From: JACTOJ01 sp032335695
GTDB lineage: Bacteria > Bacillota > Clostridia > Clostridiales > Clostridiaceae
Direction: 5' to 3'
DNA: 64,000 nt
Assembly: GCF_032335695.1 (NCBI RefSeq)
Contig: NZ_JACTOJ010000001.1
Span: forward strand, 248,001 to 312,000
Of this stretch, positions 43,625 through 52,242 are shown piece by piece (the first letter of the stretch is position 1; each line of letters starts with the position of its first letter). The notes under the pieces are model-generated. The model worked only from the letters and a program-made list of their open reading frames with translations, was not told the origin of the DNA and ran no database searches. The position numbers and the translations under genes are program-made.

Positions 43625-43801
43625 ATGTCAGAAATAAGAGTTGGAGAAAACGAAACACTTGAAAGTGCTTTAAGAAGATTTAAAAGAAAATGCGCTAGAG
43701 CTGGTGTGCTTTCTGAAGTTAGAAAAAGAGAGCATTATGAAAAGCCAAGCGTAAAGAGAAAAAAGAAATCTGAAGCAGCAAGAAAAAGAAAATTCAAATA
43801 G
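43625..43801 (+). CDS. rpsU: 30S ribosomal protein S21
   Basis: S21 is a small basic protein of the 30S subunit near the anti-Shine-Dalgarno. The gene encodes 58 residues, starting MSEIRVGENETLESALRRFK, with the typical C-terminal KRKKKSEAARKRKFK. GGAGGGA precedes the ATG. It stands between the HIT gene and yqeY, its usual place in clostridia. Confidence 0.97.
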   Translation: MSEIRVGENETLESALRRFKRKCARAGVLSEVRKREHYEKPSVKRKKKSEAARKRKFK

Positions 43802-43824
43802 AACATTTGAAAGAAGGTATCGTT

Positions 43825-44268
43825 ATGCCAATTAAAGAAAGACTTCAAGAAGATTGGAAGCAAGCTTTAAAGGCTAAGGATAAATTGAAGGCTGATACTA
43901 TTAGCATGGCAAAAGCTGCGATTTTACATCTAGAGAAAAGTGGCAGCGGAGCTGCTAGTGATGATGATATAATAGAAATATTAGCTAGGGAAGTAAAGCA
44001 AAGGCGTGAAGCTATTGTGGAATTTGAAAAAGGAAACAGGCAGGATCTTGTTGATAAAAACAACAAAGAAATAGAGATCTTGTTAGGTTACCTTCCTCAG
44101 CAGTTAAGTGAAAATGAAATTTCAGAAATTGTTCGTACTACGGCCTTGGAAGTAGGGGCAAATAGCATAAAGGAAATGGGAAAGCTTATGTCAGCTGTAA
44201 TTCCTAAAGTTAAAGGAAGAGCAGATGGAAAGCTTGTAAGTAAGTTAGTTAAAGAGCATTTAAGCTAA
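43825..44268 (+). CDS. yqeY: YqeY family protein (GatB/YqeY domain)
   Basis: YqeY proteins resemble the C-terminal tRNA-binding domain of GatB; their role is not settled. The 147-residue protein begins MPIKERLQEDWKQALKAKDK and ends in a helical GatB-like tail (MGKLMSAVIPKVKGRADG). TTG at 43807 is in frame, but AGAAGG lies after it, so ATG at 43825 is used. It is 23 bases after rpsU and followed by a terminator. Confidence 0.93.
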   Translation: MPIKERLQEDWKQALKAKDKLKADTISMAKAAILHLEKSGSGAASDDDIIEILAREVKQRREAIVEFEKGNRQDLVDKNNKEIEILLGYLPQQLSENEISEIVRTTALEVGANSIKEMGKLMSAVIPKVKGRADGKLVSKLVKEHLS

Positions 44269-44275
44269 TAAAAAT

Positions 44276-44301
44276 AAAGGTTCAGGGTTCTGGGCCTTTT
44301 T
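44276..44301 (+). terminator. Terminator after yqeY
   Basis: AAAGGTTCAG (44276-44285) and CTGGGCCTTT (44290-44299) form a 10-bp stem with two G-T wobbles and a T-rich tail. Confidence 0.75.
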
Positions 44302-44334
44302 ATTCTGTAATCCATTTTTAATAAGTATTCGCTG

Positions 44335-44379
44335 ATAAAACCATGTTTTAAAAACTCACATTTTAAAACATGGTTTTAT
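44335..44379. repeat. Perfect 19-bp palindrome of the CTRTGTTTTAAA family
   Basis: The arms at 44335-44353 and 44361-44379 are perfectly complementary over 19 bases (core CATGTTTTAAAA) with a seven-base loop and a following T-tract. It may also work as a second terminator before yqfC. Confidence 0.7.
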
Positions 44380-44471
44380 TTTTATGCTTTAGTCCTGTAA
44401 TTTCTGTAACTGTCATTTATTTAAAAAAGCATACATAAATTTAGTATGAAAATAGTTTTTGAGGTGAATTT

Positions 44472-44759
44472 ATGGATGATAAGATTAGCAGAGCCAAGGA
44501 AAATATAGCAAACAAATTAGATTTTCCGAGAGATTTAATATTAAATGTTCCTAAAATAAGCATCACAGGAAATGATGAAATAACTATAGAAAATCATAAA
44601 GGAATAGCAAGATTTGGAGAAAAAGAAGTGAGGATTAACTCCAATGTAGGACATATAATAATTTCAGGTGAGAGATTCGAAATTCTATTTTTAGGGGGAG
44701 ATACTATAACTATAGGAGGTAAATTTAAATCAATTCTTTATGAGGATGATAAATCATGA
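44472..44759 (+). CDS. yqfC: Sporulation protein YqfC
   Basis: YqfC is a small conserved sporulation protein, controlled by sigma-E in Bacillus, with unknown biochemical role. The 95-residue protein has the family pattern FPRDLILNVPKISITGND and RFEILFLGGDTITIGGKF. A CATACAT at 44430-44436 could be part of a sigma-E -10 box but no convincing -35 was found. It overlaps yqfD by four bases (ATGA), so the two are coupled. Confidence 0.93.
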   Translation: MDDKISRAKENIANKLDFPRDLILNVPKISITGNDEITIENHKGIARFGEKEVRINSNVGHIIISGERFEILFLGGDTITIGGKFKSILYEDDKS

Positions 44760-45895
44760 GTTTATTTAATTTCAGCAATGGAACAATAATGATAGAAGCA
44801 AGAACTTTATTTCCTGAAAGATTTATTAATGCACTTTGGAAAAATCAAATCAGCGTAAAAAAACTAGTGAGAGTAGATATTTCCACTGTAAATATGGAAA
44901 TATATATAAATGATTATGATGCCATAAAAAAAATAGCAGATGAAAATAAGGCAAAGATTAAAGTTGTAGGCGGAGAGGGAATCTATTTTTACTACATGAG
45001 GGCAAAAAAGAAGGCTTCACTTATTACAGGAATAGTGATTTTTTTTGCAGGGCTTTTCTATTTATCTTCCTTTGTGTGGACTATAAACATAGTGCCGGAT
45101 AAATATATAAGCCCCTATGAAATAAGGCAAATGCTTAATAAATGCAATATTCGTCCAGGCATTATGAAGAAAGATATAGATGTCTATTCTATAGAAGGCA
45201 AGATGGTTAAGCTGAATGACAATATAATGTGGGTTAAGGCAAGGATAGAAGGCTCTAGATTGACGGTTCAAGTATCTGAAAGAACAGAACCTCCATCAAT
45301 AAATAAAAATACTAATCCTTGTAATATAATAGCCAGCATGGATGGAGAGGTAGATAAGGTTTATACAACTTCAGGGACAGCGATAGTTAAAGAGGGGGAT
45401 ATAGTTACTAAAGGTCAGGTGCTCATAAAAGGTGAGCAGGGAAAAGAGGGAAGTACATATACTGTGCATGCTGATGGAGAAGTGATGGCTAAAACTTTTT
45501 ATGAATATAACAGAAAAGTATTAATGAAAGGTGTGAAATATGTTCCTACTGGAAAAACGCTTGAAAATAAATATATCACTGTATTCGGAAAGAAAATTTA
45601 TCTAAAAAAAAGTTTAAATAAATTTGCTACTTATGATACAATAGAAGAAGATAAAGGAACCGTTAAAAGCTTGATATATAGAGAAACTAAACCTGTTGAA
45701 TACAGTATAGACAAAGATACTTTAATGGAACAGGCAGAGCAGGATTACTATAAAACTACTGAAGAAAAACTAGATAAGTCTGCGAAGGTAATAGATACAA
45801 TAAAGACTAGTGAAGAGCAGGGTGATAGTCTAAACATAAAAATTGTGTTTGTGGTAAGGCAAAGCATAGGAATAGAGGATACGCAGCCAAATTAG
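44756..45895 (+). CDS. yqfD: Sporulation protein YqfD
   Basis: YqfD is a membrane protein of the sporulation mother cell programme; it is conserved in endospore formers. The 379-residue protein has a cytoplasmic N-terminal part (about 1-85), one membrane helix (about 88-108) and an extracellular remainder with ASMDGEVDKVYTTSGTAIVKEG, a segment like a barrel-sandwich (biotinyl/lipoyl-like) fold. It begins within the end of yqfC and precedes pgpH, the conserved yqfC-yqfD-pgpH-ybeY order. Confidence 0.93.
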   Translation: MSLFNFSNGTIMIEARTLFPERFINALWKNQISVKKLVRVDISTVNMEIYINDYDAIKKIADENKAKIKVVGGEGIYFYYMRAKKKASLITGIVIFFAGLFYLSSFVWTINIVPDKYISPYEIRQMLNKCNIRPGIMKKDIDVYSIEGKMVKLNDNIMWVKARIEGSRLTVQVSERTEPPSINKNTNPCNIIASMDGEVDKVYTTSGTAIVKEGDIVTKGQVLIKGEQGKEGSTYTVHADGEVMAKTFYEYNRKVLMKGVKYVPTGKTLENKYITVFGKKIYLKKSLNKFATYDTIEEDKGTVKSLIYRETKPVEYSIDKDTLMEQAEQDYYKTTEEKLDKSAKVIDTIKTSEEQGDSLNIKIVFVVRQSIGIEDTQPN

Positions 45896-45919
45896 TGGCA
45901 AGTTAGAGGGTGAATATTT

Positions 45920-48010
45920 TTGAGGGGAAACAAAGAGAAACGTAAATTTAAAATAGGTACGCTTAAGGTAATATCGGTATTTTTTGTTACTTTTTTTTCT
46001 ATATATTTTATACTCGTTACAACTGTCACTACAAAAAGATACACTCTAAGTGCTGGAGATATAGCCAAGTATGACATTAAAGCTCCTAGAGAAATTGTTG
46101 ATCAGTATTCCACGGATTTGAAAATCAAAAAAGCTCAGGAGGATGTTCCTCTTCAATATGAAAAGGAAAATGGAGTAAAAAATACCGCCATAAGTAATAT
46201 AAATAGTTTTTTTTCTTCCCTATACGATGTACAAGGAGAAAATATAGATATCAAGCAGAAAATTGATAAATTTAAGTCTTCCGCTAATATAAATCTTAAT
46301 GATTCAGATTATAATTATCTGCTTACCATGAAACAAGTTGACATGACAGCTCTTCAGGAGGCCATTAGCAAGGCTGTTTCAGATATGTATGATAATAGCC
46401 GAATAGAAGAAAATAATTCTGAAGATGTTAAAAAAGCGCAGCAATCCATAGAAAGCAGTATAAATTCCACATCATTTTCATTAGTATCTAAGCAATTAGC
46501 TATAAATATTGCCGATTTTCAAATAAAACCAAATTTTTTCTTTGATTCTGAAAAAACGGAAAGCCTAAAGAAGGAAGCGGTAAAAGATGTACAGAATGTA
46601 GTGATAAAAAAAGATCAGATTATTGTGAAAAGCGGAGAACAGGTTACAGATAAAGATTTGCAAATAATGAGCAAATTAGGATTGCTAAACAATAACTCGC
46701 TGTTTCAATGGAGCATTTATATAAGCTTAGGTGCTCTTGTAATATTGATTTTATTACTTATCTGGTTTTACCTATTCAGATACCACAAGGATATAGTAAA
46801 AAATATTAAAAATTTGGTGCTGATAAATCTTTTAGTGATACTATCAGTGGGTATTTCTAGGGCACTAGGGGTGGTTTCGCCATATATGATACCTTTTGCC
46901 TGCTTGCCGCTGCTGCTTACTCTGCTTATGAATTACAGGATATCTTTGGTGGTAAGTGCATTTAGCTCAGTTTTTGTAGTAGCCTCCTCCGAATTTAATG
47001 TGGAAATAGCTATACTGGTATTTTTAAATGCCATTATAGGAGTTATTCTTCTTCAAAAAACTCAAAGCAGAAATGATATATTATTTTCTTCGGTTTTTAT
47101 AGTGATAATAAATGTGGCTTGCATTCTTAGCGTAGGAATACTTTTAAGCAATAATATATCTGAAATATTAAAAAAAGTTGGTTTTGTGTGCGTAGGAAGC
47201 ATATTATCCGGTGTGCTAACTCTAGGGCTGCTTCCTTTCCTGGAAAGCTCCTTTGATATAGTTACCATATTTAAGCTTCTGGAGCTGGCTAATCCTAATC
47301 ATCCAATATTAAAGAAATTGCTTATGGAGGCTCCAGGAACCTACCATCATAGTATATTAGTAGCTAATCTTGCAGAGCTTGCAGCGGATTCTGTAGGAGC
47401 TAATTCAGTTTTGGCAAGAGTGGGTGCCTATTATCATGATGTGGGAAAAATAAAAAGACCATTGTTTTTTAAGGAAAATCAGATGAATACAGAAAATCCT
47501 CATGATAAGATAACTCCTAACTTAAGTGCACTTATCATAATATCTCATGTGAAGGATGGCTTAGAATTAGCTAAAGAGTATAAATTGCCTCAATCTATTT
47601 TAGATATAATAGAGCAGCACCATGGGAATTCTTTGGTTAAATATTTCTATGTTACTATGAAAAATAGCTCCGATAATCCTGAAGAGGTTTTGGAGGAAGA
47701 TTTTAGATACTCTGGACCAATTCCAACCTCAAAGGAAGCTACCATAGTAATGCTGGCAGATAGTGTGGAAGCTGCGGTAAGGGCTGTAGGCAGCGGAGAC
47801 AATAAGAAAATAGAAGAAATGGTTGATTGCATATTTGAGGATAAATTTAAAGATGGACAGTTAAGTGAGAGCGAGCTTAATATGAAGGAAATCAAAAAAA
47901 TTAAAGAGGTTTTCTTAAAGACATTAGTAGCGATGTATCATAAGAGAATAGAATATCCAAAGGAAAATAAAAAGGTTGAGATAGGAGACAATATAAATGT
48001 TACTAATTGA
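45920..48010 (+). CDS. pgpH: 7TMR-HD membrane phosphodiesterase (PgpH/YqfF type)
   Basis: PgpH-type proteins degrade cyclic di-AMP in Firmicutes. The 696-residue protein has an N-terminal helix (about 15-35), a long extracytoplasmic 7TMR-HDED domain (to about 265), seven membrane helices (about 270-460), and a cytoplasmic HD domain (GTYHHSILVANLAELAA, YYHDVGKIKRP, IIEQHHGNSLVKYFY, ADSVEAAVRA). The TTG start at 45920 is preceded by GAGGGTGA. It overlaps ybeY by 14 bases. Confidence 0.93.
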   Translation: MRGNKEKRKFKIGTLKVISVFFVTFFSIYFILVTTVTTKRYTLSAGDIAKYDIKAPREIVDQYSTDLKIKKAQEDVPLQYEKENGVKNTAISNINSFFSSLYDVQGENIDIKQKIDKFKSSANINLNDSDYNYLLTMKQVDMTALQEAISKAVSDMYDNSRIEENNSEDVKKAQQSIESSINSTSFSLVSKQLAINIADFQIKPNFFFDSEKTESLKKEAVKDVQNVVIKKDQIIVKSGEQVTDKDLQIMSKLGLLNNNSLFQWSIYISLGALVILILLLIWFYLFRYHKDIVKNIKNLVLINLLVILSVGISRALGVVSPYMIPFACLPLLLTLLMNYRISLVVSAFSSVFVVASSEFNVEIAILVFLNAIIGVILLQKTQSRNDILFSSVFIVIINVACILSVGILLSNNISEILKKVGFVCVGSILSGVLTLGLLPFLESSFDIVTIFKLLELANPNHPILKKLLMEAPGTYHHSILVANLAELAADSVGANSVLARVGAYYHDVGKIKRPLFFKENQMNTENPHDKITPNLSALIIISHVKDGLELAKEYKLPQSILDIIEQHHGNSLVKYFYVTMKNSSDNPEEVLEEDFRYSGPIPTSKEATIVMLADSVEAAVRAVGSGDNKKIEEMVDCIFEDKFKDGQLSESELNMKEIKKIKEVFLKTLVAMYHKRIEYPKENKKVEIGDNINVTN

Positions 48011-48497
48011 AAACGAACAGGATAAAATAAAATGGGAAAAAGAATACGAGGATATACTCAATCAGGTAATAAACTTGGCGCTTAAGGAAGAGAGAGTGAA
48101 TTGCAAGACCCAGATAAGCGTTGTTCTAGTTGATAATGATGAGATAAAGGAACTAAATAAAGAGCATAGAAAAATTGATAGAGTTACAGATGTACTTTCC
48201 TTTCCAATGCTTGATTATGAGGAAGGCAAGGTATTTAAAGAGTGCTATGAGGGAAAAGATTTTGATATATCCTATTTAGATGGAGAAGAGCTAGTGCTTG
48301 GGGATATTGTGCTCTCCTTGGAGAAGGCAGAAGAGCAAAGAAAAGAATTTGGACATTCTTTTGTTAGAGAAATGAGCTATCTTGTAGTTCATTCTGTCCT
48401 TCATCTTCTCGGCTACGACCATATGGTGGAGAAGGATAAAGAGAGAATGCGCAAAAGAGAAGAGGAAATATTATCAAAATACAAAATAAGTAGATGA
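47997..48497 (+). CDS. ybeY: Endoribonuclease YbeY (rRNA maturation)
   Basis: YbeY is a zinc-dependent endoribonuclease acting in 16S rRNA 3' end maturation and ribosome quality control. The 166-residue protein has the signature HSVLHLLGYDH with three histidine ligands, and the upstream TDVLSFPM motif. It starts within the end of pgpH. A loop in the middle (residues about 70-95) is somewhat longer than in E. coli, which is common in clostridia. Confidence 0.95.
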   Translation: MLLIENEQDKIKWEKEYEDILNQVINLALKEERVNCKTQISVVLVDNDEIKELNKEHRKIDRVTDVLSFPMLDYEEGKVFKECYEGKDFDISYLDGEELVLGDIVLSLEKAEEQRKEFGHSFVREMSYLVVHSVLHLLGYDHMVEKDKERMRKREEEILSKYKISR

Positions 48498-48513
48498 TGT
48501 AGAGGTAGTAGTT

Positions 48514-49212
48514 ATGAAACTTAGAGGATTAACAGATAGTTTAAATTATGCAATTGAAGGAATTATTTATGCTGTAAGAACCCAGAGAAATATGAGAATA
48601 CATATGGTGGCTACTTTGGTGGTTTTGGCAGCATGCTTCTTTTATGATATAAGCAAAACGGAACTTTTAGTATTAACTCTCACTATAACTATGGTGGTCT
48701 TTGCAGAACTTATAAATACTGCTATTGAGAGTGCGGTAGATGCTACCACAAACTATTATCACCCACTTGCCAAAATAGCTAAAAATACCGCTGCTGGAGC
48801 AGTGCTTGTTACAGCCATTAATGCAGTTTTTGTAGGTTATATAATATTCGGAGAAAAGTTAGCAAAGGTTTCTTTTGAGGTTGTTAATAAAATAAAACAT
48901 TCAAATCCATATATGCTATTTGTAATTTTAGCAATGGTGAGCATAATAACTATAGTAGTTAAAGCTATATTCGGTGAAGGTACTCCGCTTAAGGGAGGAA
49001 TGCCAAGCGGACATAGTGCCATAGCCTTTTCTATAGCTACTACCATAGCACTCATTGCACAAGAACCACTACCTATAATGTTAAGTTATCTTTTAGCCTT
49101 TATAGTGGCGCAAAGCAGAGTGGATTCAAAGGTACATTCCGTATTCGAGGTTATAGTTGGGGCGGTTTTCGGCACCATACTTACACTTCTTATATTTAGA
49201 GTATTCAGCTAA
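48514..49212 (+). CDS. Fused undecaprenol kinase (DgkA type) and PAP2 phosphatase
   Basis: The 232-residue membrane protein joins a DgkA-type kinase (about 1-115, motif ELINTAIESAVD) to a PAP2 phosphatase (about 125-232, motifs MPSGHSAIAF and SRVDSKVHSVFEVIVG). In Firmicutes the DgkA domain phosphorylates undecaprenol; the PAP2 domain would dephosphorylate an isoprenoid or lipid phosphate. Both activities in one chain could control the pool of undecaprenyl phosphate for cell-wall synthesis. Both motif sets appear intact. It lies between ybeY and cdd, where Bacillus has dgkA alone. Confidence 0.88.
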   Translation: MKLRGLTDSLNYAIEGIIYAVRTQRNMRIHMVATLVVLAACFFYDISKTELLVLTLTITMVVFAELINTAIESAVDATTNYYHPLAKIAKNTAAGAVLVTAINAVFVGYIIFGEKLAKVSFEVVNKIKHSNPYMLFVILAMVSIITIVVKAIFGEGTPLKGGMPSGHSAIAFSIATTIALIAQEPLPIMLSYLLAFIVAQSRVDSKVHSVFEVIVGAVFGTILTLLIFRVFS

Positions 49213-49244
49213 ATGATCATAGATTTTAAAAGGAGATATACACT

Positions 49245-49658
49245 ATGGATTATAGTTTTTTAATTAAAGAAGCGCTTGAAATAAGAGAGAAAGCATATGT
49301 GCCCTATTCTAAATTTAAAGTAGGAGCAGCAGTTCTCACAAGGGATGATAAGATATTTGCAGGCTGTAATATAGAAAACGCCTCCTTTGGAGCTACTAAC
49401 TGCGCTGAAAGAACAGCCATATTTAAAGCTGTATCTGAAGGCAGCACAGAAATAAAAGCAATAGCAGTTGTAGGAGATTTGAATGACTATACCTATCCCT
49501 GCGGCATATGCAGACAGGTAATTGCTGAATTTTCACAGGAAGATACTGAAATAATAGTTGCTAAGAATGAAACGGAATATAAAATTTTTAAATTGAAGGA
49601 TATTTTACCAGGAGCATTTACTAAAAACGACATTTACAAGGAGAATAATAATGCATAA
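49245..49658 (+). CDS. cdd: Cytidine deaminase
   Basis: Cdd deaminates cytidine and deoxycytidine in pyrimidine salvage. The 137-residue protein has the zinc motif NCAERTAIFKA and PCGICRQVIAEF, giving three cysteine ligands and the catalytic glutamate, typical of the small tetrameric type. AAGGAGATA precedes the ATG. Its end overlaps era by eight bases. Confidence 0.96.
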   Translation: MDYSFLIKEALEIREKAYVPYSKFKVGAAVLTRDDKIFAGCNIENASFGATNCAERTAIFKAVSEGSTEIKAIAVVGDLNDYTYPCGICRQVIAEFSQEDTEIIVAKNETEYKIFKLKDILPGAFTKNDIYKENNNA

Positions 49659-50544
49659 ATCAGGATACGTAACTATAATAGGAAGACCAAATGTTGGGAA
49701 ATCAACTCTTTTAAACAAAATTATGGGGCAAAAGCTAACCATAGTTTCCAGCAGACCTCAAACTACAAGAAATAATATTAATACTATTTTGACAGAAAAG
49801 GATTATCAAATTATTTTTGTAGATACTCCTGGAATACATAAACCAAAGCATAAGCTTGGAGAGTTCATGGTTAAAATAGCAAAGGACTCCATGAAAAATG
49901 TAGATTTGATTCTTTTTTTAACCAATCCAGACACTGAGATAGGCCGCGGTGACGAAATGATTCTAGAAGAGCTTAGGGACTGCGGCAAGCCTGTATTTTT
50001 GGTATTGAATAAAGTTGATGAAAATACTCAAACCAGAGTAGCCGAAACCTTAAAAAGATATTCCGAATTTTTCAGCTTTCAAGAGATAATACCTATATCA
50101 GCTTTAAAGGGTAAGAATGTAGATACCTTAATGAAGCTGATTGTTGATAATTTACCTGAAGGACCTCAGTACTATCCTGATGATATGGTAGCAGATGTTC
50201 AGGAAAGATTCGTAGTATCGGAAATAATAAGAGAAAAAGCCTTAAAGCTTCTAAAGGAAGAAGTTCCACATGGTATTGCCGTGGAAATATTGACTATGAA
50301 ACAGGATGAAAATGGGAAGTATAATATTGAAGCTAACATGCTCTGCGAAAAAACCTCTCATAAGGGAATAATAATAGGAAAAGAAGGCAGCATGCTTTCT
50401 ACCATAACCAAATATGCAAAAAGCGATATAGAGAAAATGCTTGGCAAAAGAGTTAAATTGAATATTTGGGTAAAGGTTAGAAAGGAATGGAGAGATAATC
50501 AATCCTTCTTAAATAGTTTGGGATATAATAATAAAAATTTATAA
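49651..50544 (+). CDS. era: GTPase Era
   Basis: Era is a GTPase that binds 16S rRNA near its 3' end in 30S assembly. The 297-residue protein has G1 GRPNVGKSTLLN, G3 DTPGIHKP, G4 NKVD, and a C-terminal KH domain with GIIIGKEGSML. AAGGAG lies before the ATG at 49651, inside the end of cdd. The order cdd-era-recO is conserved in Firmicutes and present here. Confidence 0.97.
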   Translation: MHKSGYVTIIGRPNVGKSTLLNKIMGQKLTIVSSRPQTTRNNINTILTEKDYQIIFVDTPGIHKPKHKLGEFMVKIAKDSMKNVDLILFLTNPDTEIGRGDEMILEELRDCGKPVFLVLNKVDENTQTRVAETLKRYSEFFSFQEIIPISALKGKNVDTLMKLIVDNLPEGPQYYPDDMVADVQERFVVSEIIREKALKLLKEEVPHGIAVEILTMKQDENGKYNIEANMLCEKTSHKGIIIGKEGSMLSTITKYAKSDIEKMLGKRVKLNIWVKVRKEWRDNQSFLNSLGYNNKNL

Positions 50545-50576
50545 TAAAGTATACAAAATTTTCACATACAATAGTT

Positions 50577-50596
50577 GCTTTTATTTTTATAAAAGC
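50577..50596. other. Hairpin between era and recO
   Basis: GCTTTTAT-TTTT-ATAAAAGC is a perfect 8-bp stem with a four-base loop. No T-run follows, so its role as terminator is doubtful. It lies 38 bases before the recO start. Confidence 0.4.
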
Positions 50597-50634
50597 TTAA
50601 AATTATTGTAACCTATGACAATGGAGATGATTTT

Positions 50635-51390
50635 CTGGCTGGATTTGATTGTAAAGGCGTAGTTATAAAAGTTAGAGACTATGGAGAAAATGATAAAATA
50701 GTTACTATATTTACAGATAAACTTGGTAAGATAAATGTCATAGCTCGTGGAGCTAAAAGAAGCAAAAGCAAATTTTTATCCGTTACATTACCTTTTTGTT
50801 TCGGCCAGTATATGGTATATAGAGGCAAAGGAATGTATAATTTAAATGAGGGAAGTATAATCAATTCCTTTCAAGAATTTCTTAATGATTTAGATTCTTT
50901 AACCTATGCTTCCTATATTTGTGAGCTAATAGACATCTCAATGATAGAGGAAGAGAGCAATAGAGAATTGTTTAAAATTTTGGTAACCACACTGTATCTC
51001 CTTAAAAGTAAGGCATTGGACAATGAATTATTACTTCGAGCTTATGAAGTTAATGTGCTTCGCAATACAGGGTATGGACTTAATTTAAACTATTGCAGCC
51101 TGTGCAGAAAAAAAATTAATTCGTCCAACTATATAAGTCTTCAATATTATGGAGGTATATGTGATGATTGCAATAAATCTGGTGGCTTTGGTATAAGTAG
51201 GGTAACTTATAATTTATTGAAATTTCTTAATTCTACACCTATGGACAAAATATACAGATTAAATATTTCAGAGGAAGCTAAGCTAGAACTAAAAAAGACA
51301 TTGTTACTACTTATATCCAACAGTTATTCTAGAGTACCTAAAAGTCTTCAAATGTTTGATTTTATAAAGGAGTGTGAAAAAAATGAGTGA
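50635..51390 (+). CDS. recO: DNA repair protein RecO, apparent CTG start
   Basis: RecO loads RecA onto SSB-coated DNA with RecR. The N-terminal OB fold (FDCKGVVIKVRDYGEND) is encoded well before the first ATG in frame (50812), so that start would delete 59 residues. Between the upstream stop (50590-50592) and the OB fold, no ATG, GTG or TTG is in frame; CTG at 50635 lies eight bases after GGAG (50623-50626), giving 251 residues, the usual size. The zinc site is C154-x2-C157 and C176-x2-C179. It overlaps the next gene by eight bases. Confidence 0.88.
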   Translation: MAGFDCKGVVIKVRDYGENDKIVTIFTDKLGKINVIARGAKRSKSKFLSVTLPFCFGQYMVYRGKGMYNLNEGSIINSFQEFLNDLDSLTYASYICELIDISMIEEESNRELFKILVTTLYLLKSKALDNELLLRAYEVNVLRNTGYGLNLNYCSLCRKKINSSNYISLQYYGGICDDCNKSGGFGISRVTYNLLKFLNSTPMDKIYRLNISEEAKLELKKTLLLLISNSYSRVPKSLQMFDFIKECEKNE

Positions 51391-52015
51391 AATTACTCTT
51401 GAAAAAGTTGACCAAATCAGAGAAAGAACAGGTATTACTTACGCTGAAGCCAAGGAGGCTTTAGAGGTAGCTGACGGAGATGTATTAGAAGCTCTTGTTT
51501 ATCTTGAAAATAAGCAAAAAGGAAAAGGGACCTTCTACAACACAAAGGAAGAGTTCGTAGGTTGGATAAAGGACGTAATTAACAAAGGAAATGTTACTAG
51601 AATTAAAGTAAAAAAGGATGACAGGACTTTAATAGATCTGCCTATAACTGCTGGACTAACTGTAACAGGACTTACTGCAGTGTTTGCTACACCGCTATTC
51701 ACTTTAGGCTTAGTAACCGCTGTGGTTACAAAAGTAACTGTAGAAATTACTAAGGAAGATGGATCAGTAGAAGTAGTAAATAAATATATAAAAGGTACCG
51801 TAGATGATGTAAAAGATAAAATAACTAATTTTGGTGACAAATTTAGCGATATTGCAGAAGATGTTAAGGGAAAAATTACAGATTTTGCTGAAGATATAAA
51901 AACAAAAATGAAAAATAATAGCCAAAATTCAAAAGATGAATCAGAATCTAATGTTTATAAATATACTGTTGAATTCAAAGAGGAAGATAAAGAAGAAGAA
52001 AATGATAAAAAATAA
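51383..52015 (+). CDS. UBA/TS-N and DUF4342 domain protein
   Basis: The 210-residue protein begins with a UBA/EF-Ts-like helical domain (about 1-45: LEKVDQIRERTGITYAEAKEAL), followed by a DUF4342 region with two small-residue hydrophobic stretches (about 85-115) and a charged C-terminal tail with heptad-like repeats (about 140-210). The function is unknown; similar proteins are annotated as membrane-associated helical proteins in clostridia. A GTG three codons earlier is too close to AAGGAG (51367-51372), so ATG at 51383 is used. It overlaps recO and is followed by a terminator. Confidence 0.82.
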   Translation: MSEITLEKVDQIRERTGITYAEAKEALEVADGDVLEALVYLENKQKGKGTFYNTKEEFVGWIKDVINKGNVTRIKVKKDDRTLIDLPITAGLTVTGLTAVFATPLFTLGLVTAVVTKVTVEITKEDGSVEVVNKYIKGTVDDVKDKITNFGDKFSDIAEDVKGKITDFAEDIKTKMKNNSQNSKDESESNVYKYTVEFKEEDKEEENDKK

Positions 52016-52117
52016 GGTGACAAAACTAATGTAATGATTTATAATTGACTTGTAAAACATTATATTAAATTACAAATATTGTATAAAAGCTTGTAACCAA
52101 TAGTCATTTCTTCAATT

Positions 52118-52170
52118 TTAGAGAAAAGCCCGCTACGTATAGGTATAGCTTACTAAGGGCTTTTCTCTAA
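52118..52170 (+). terminator. Terminator-like palindrome after the DUF4342 gene
   Basis: TTAGAGAAAAGCCC (52118-52131) and GGGCTTTTCTCTAA (52157-52170) are perfectly complementary over 14 bases; the 25-base loop holds a smaller GCTA/TAGC pairing. The T-tract lies within the 3' arm. Confidence 0.7.
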
Positions 52171-52242
52171 ATAAGGCTATATTAGAAATTTGCATATAGT
52201 ATATGTAAGTTCCTTAAATGGATAGACATGCTTTGAAAGAAG

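Noticed and set aside
44412..44436. Sigma-E promoter before yqfC
   Set aside because: CATACAT resembles the -10 box, but no -35 element lies at the required distance; kept only as a remark.
50812..50814. ATG as start of recO
   Set aside because: It would delete most of the OB fold, which is encoded in the same frame upstream.
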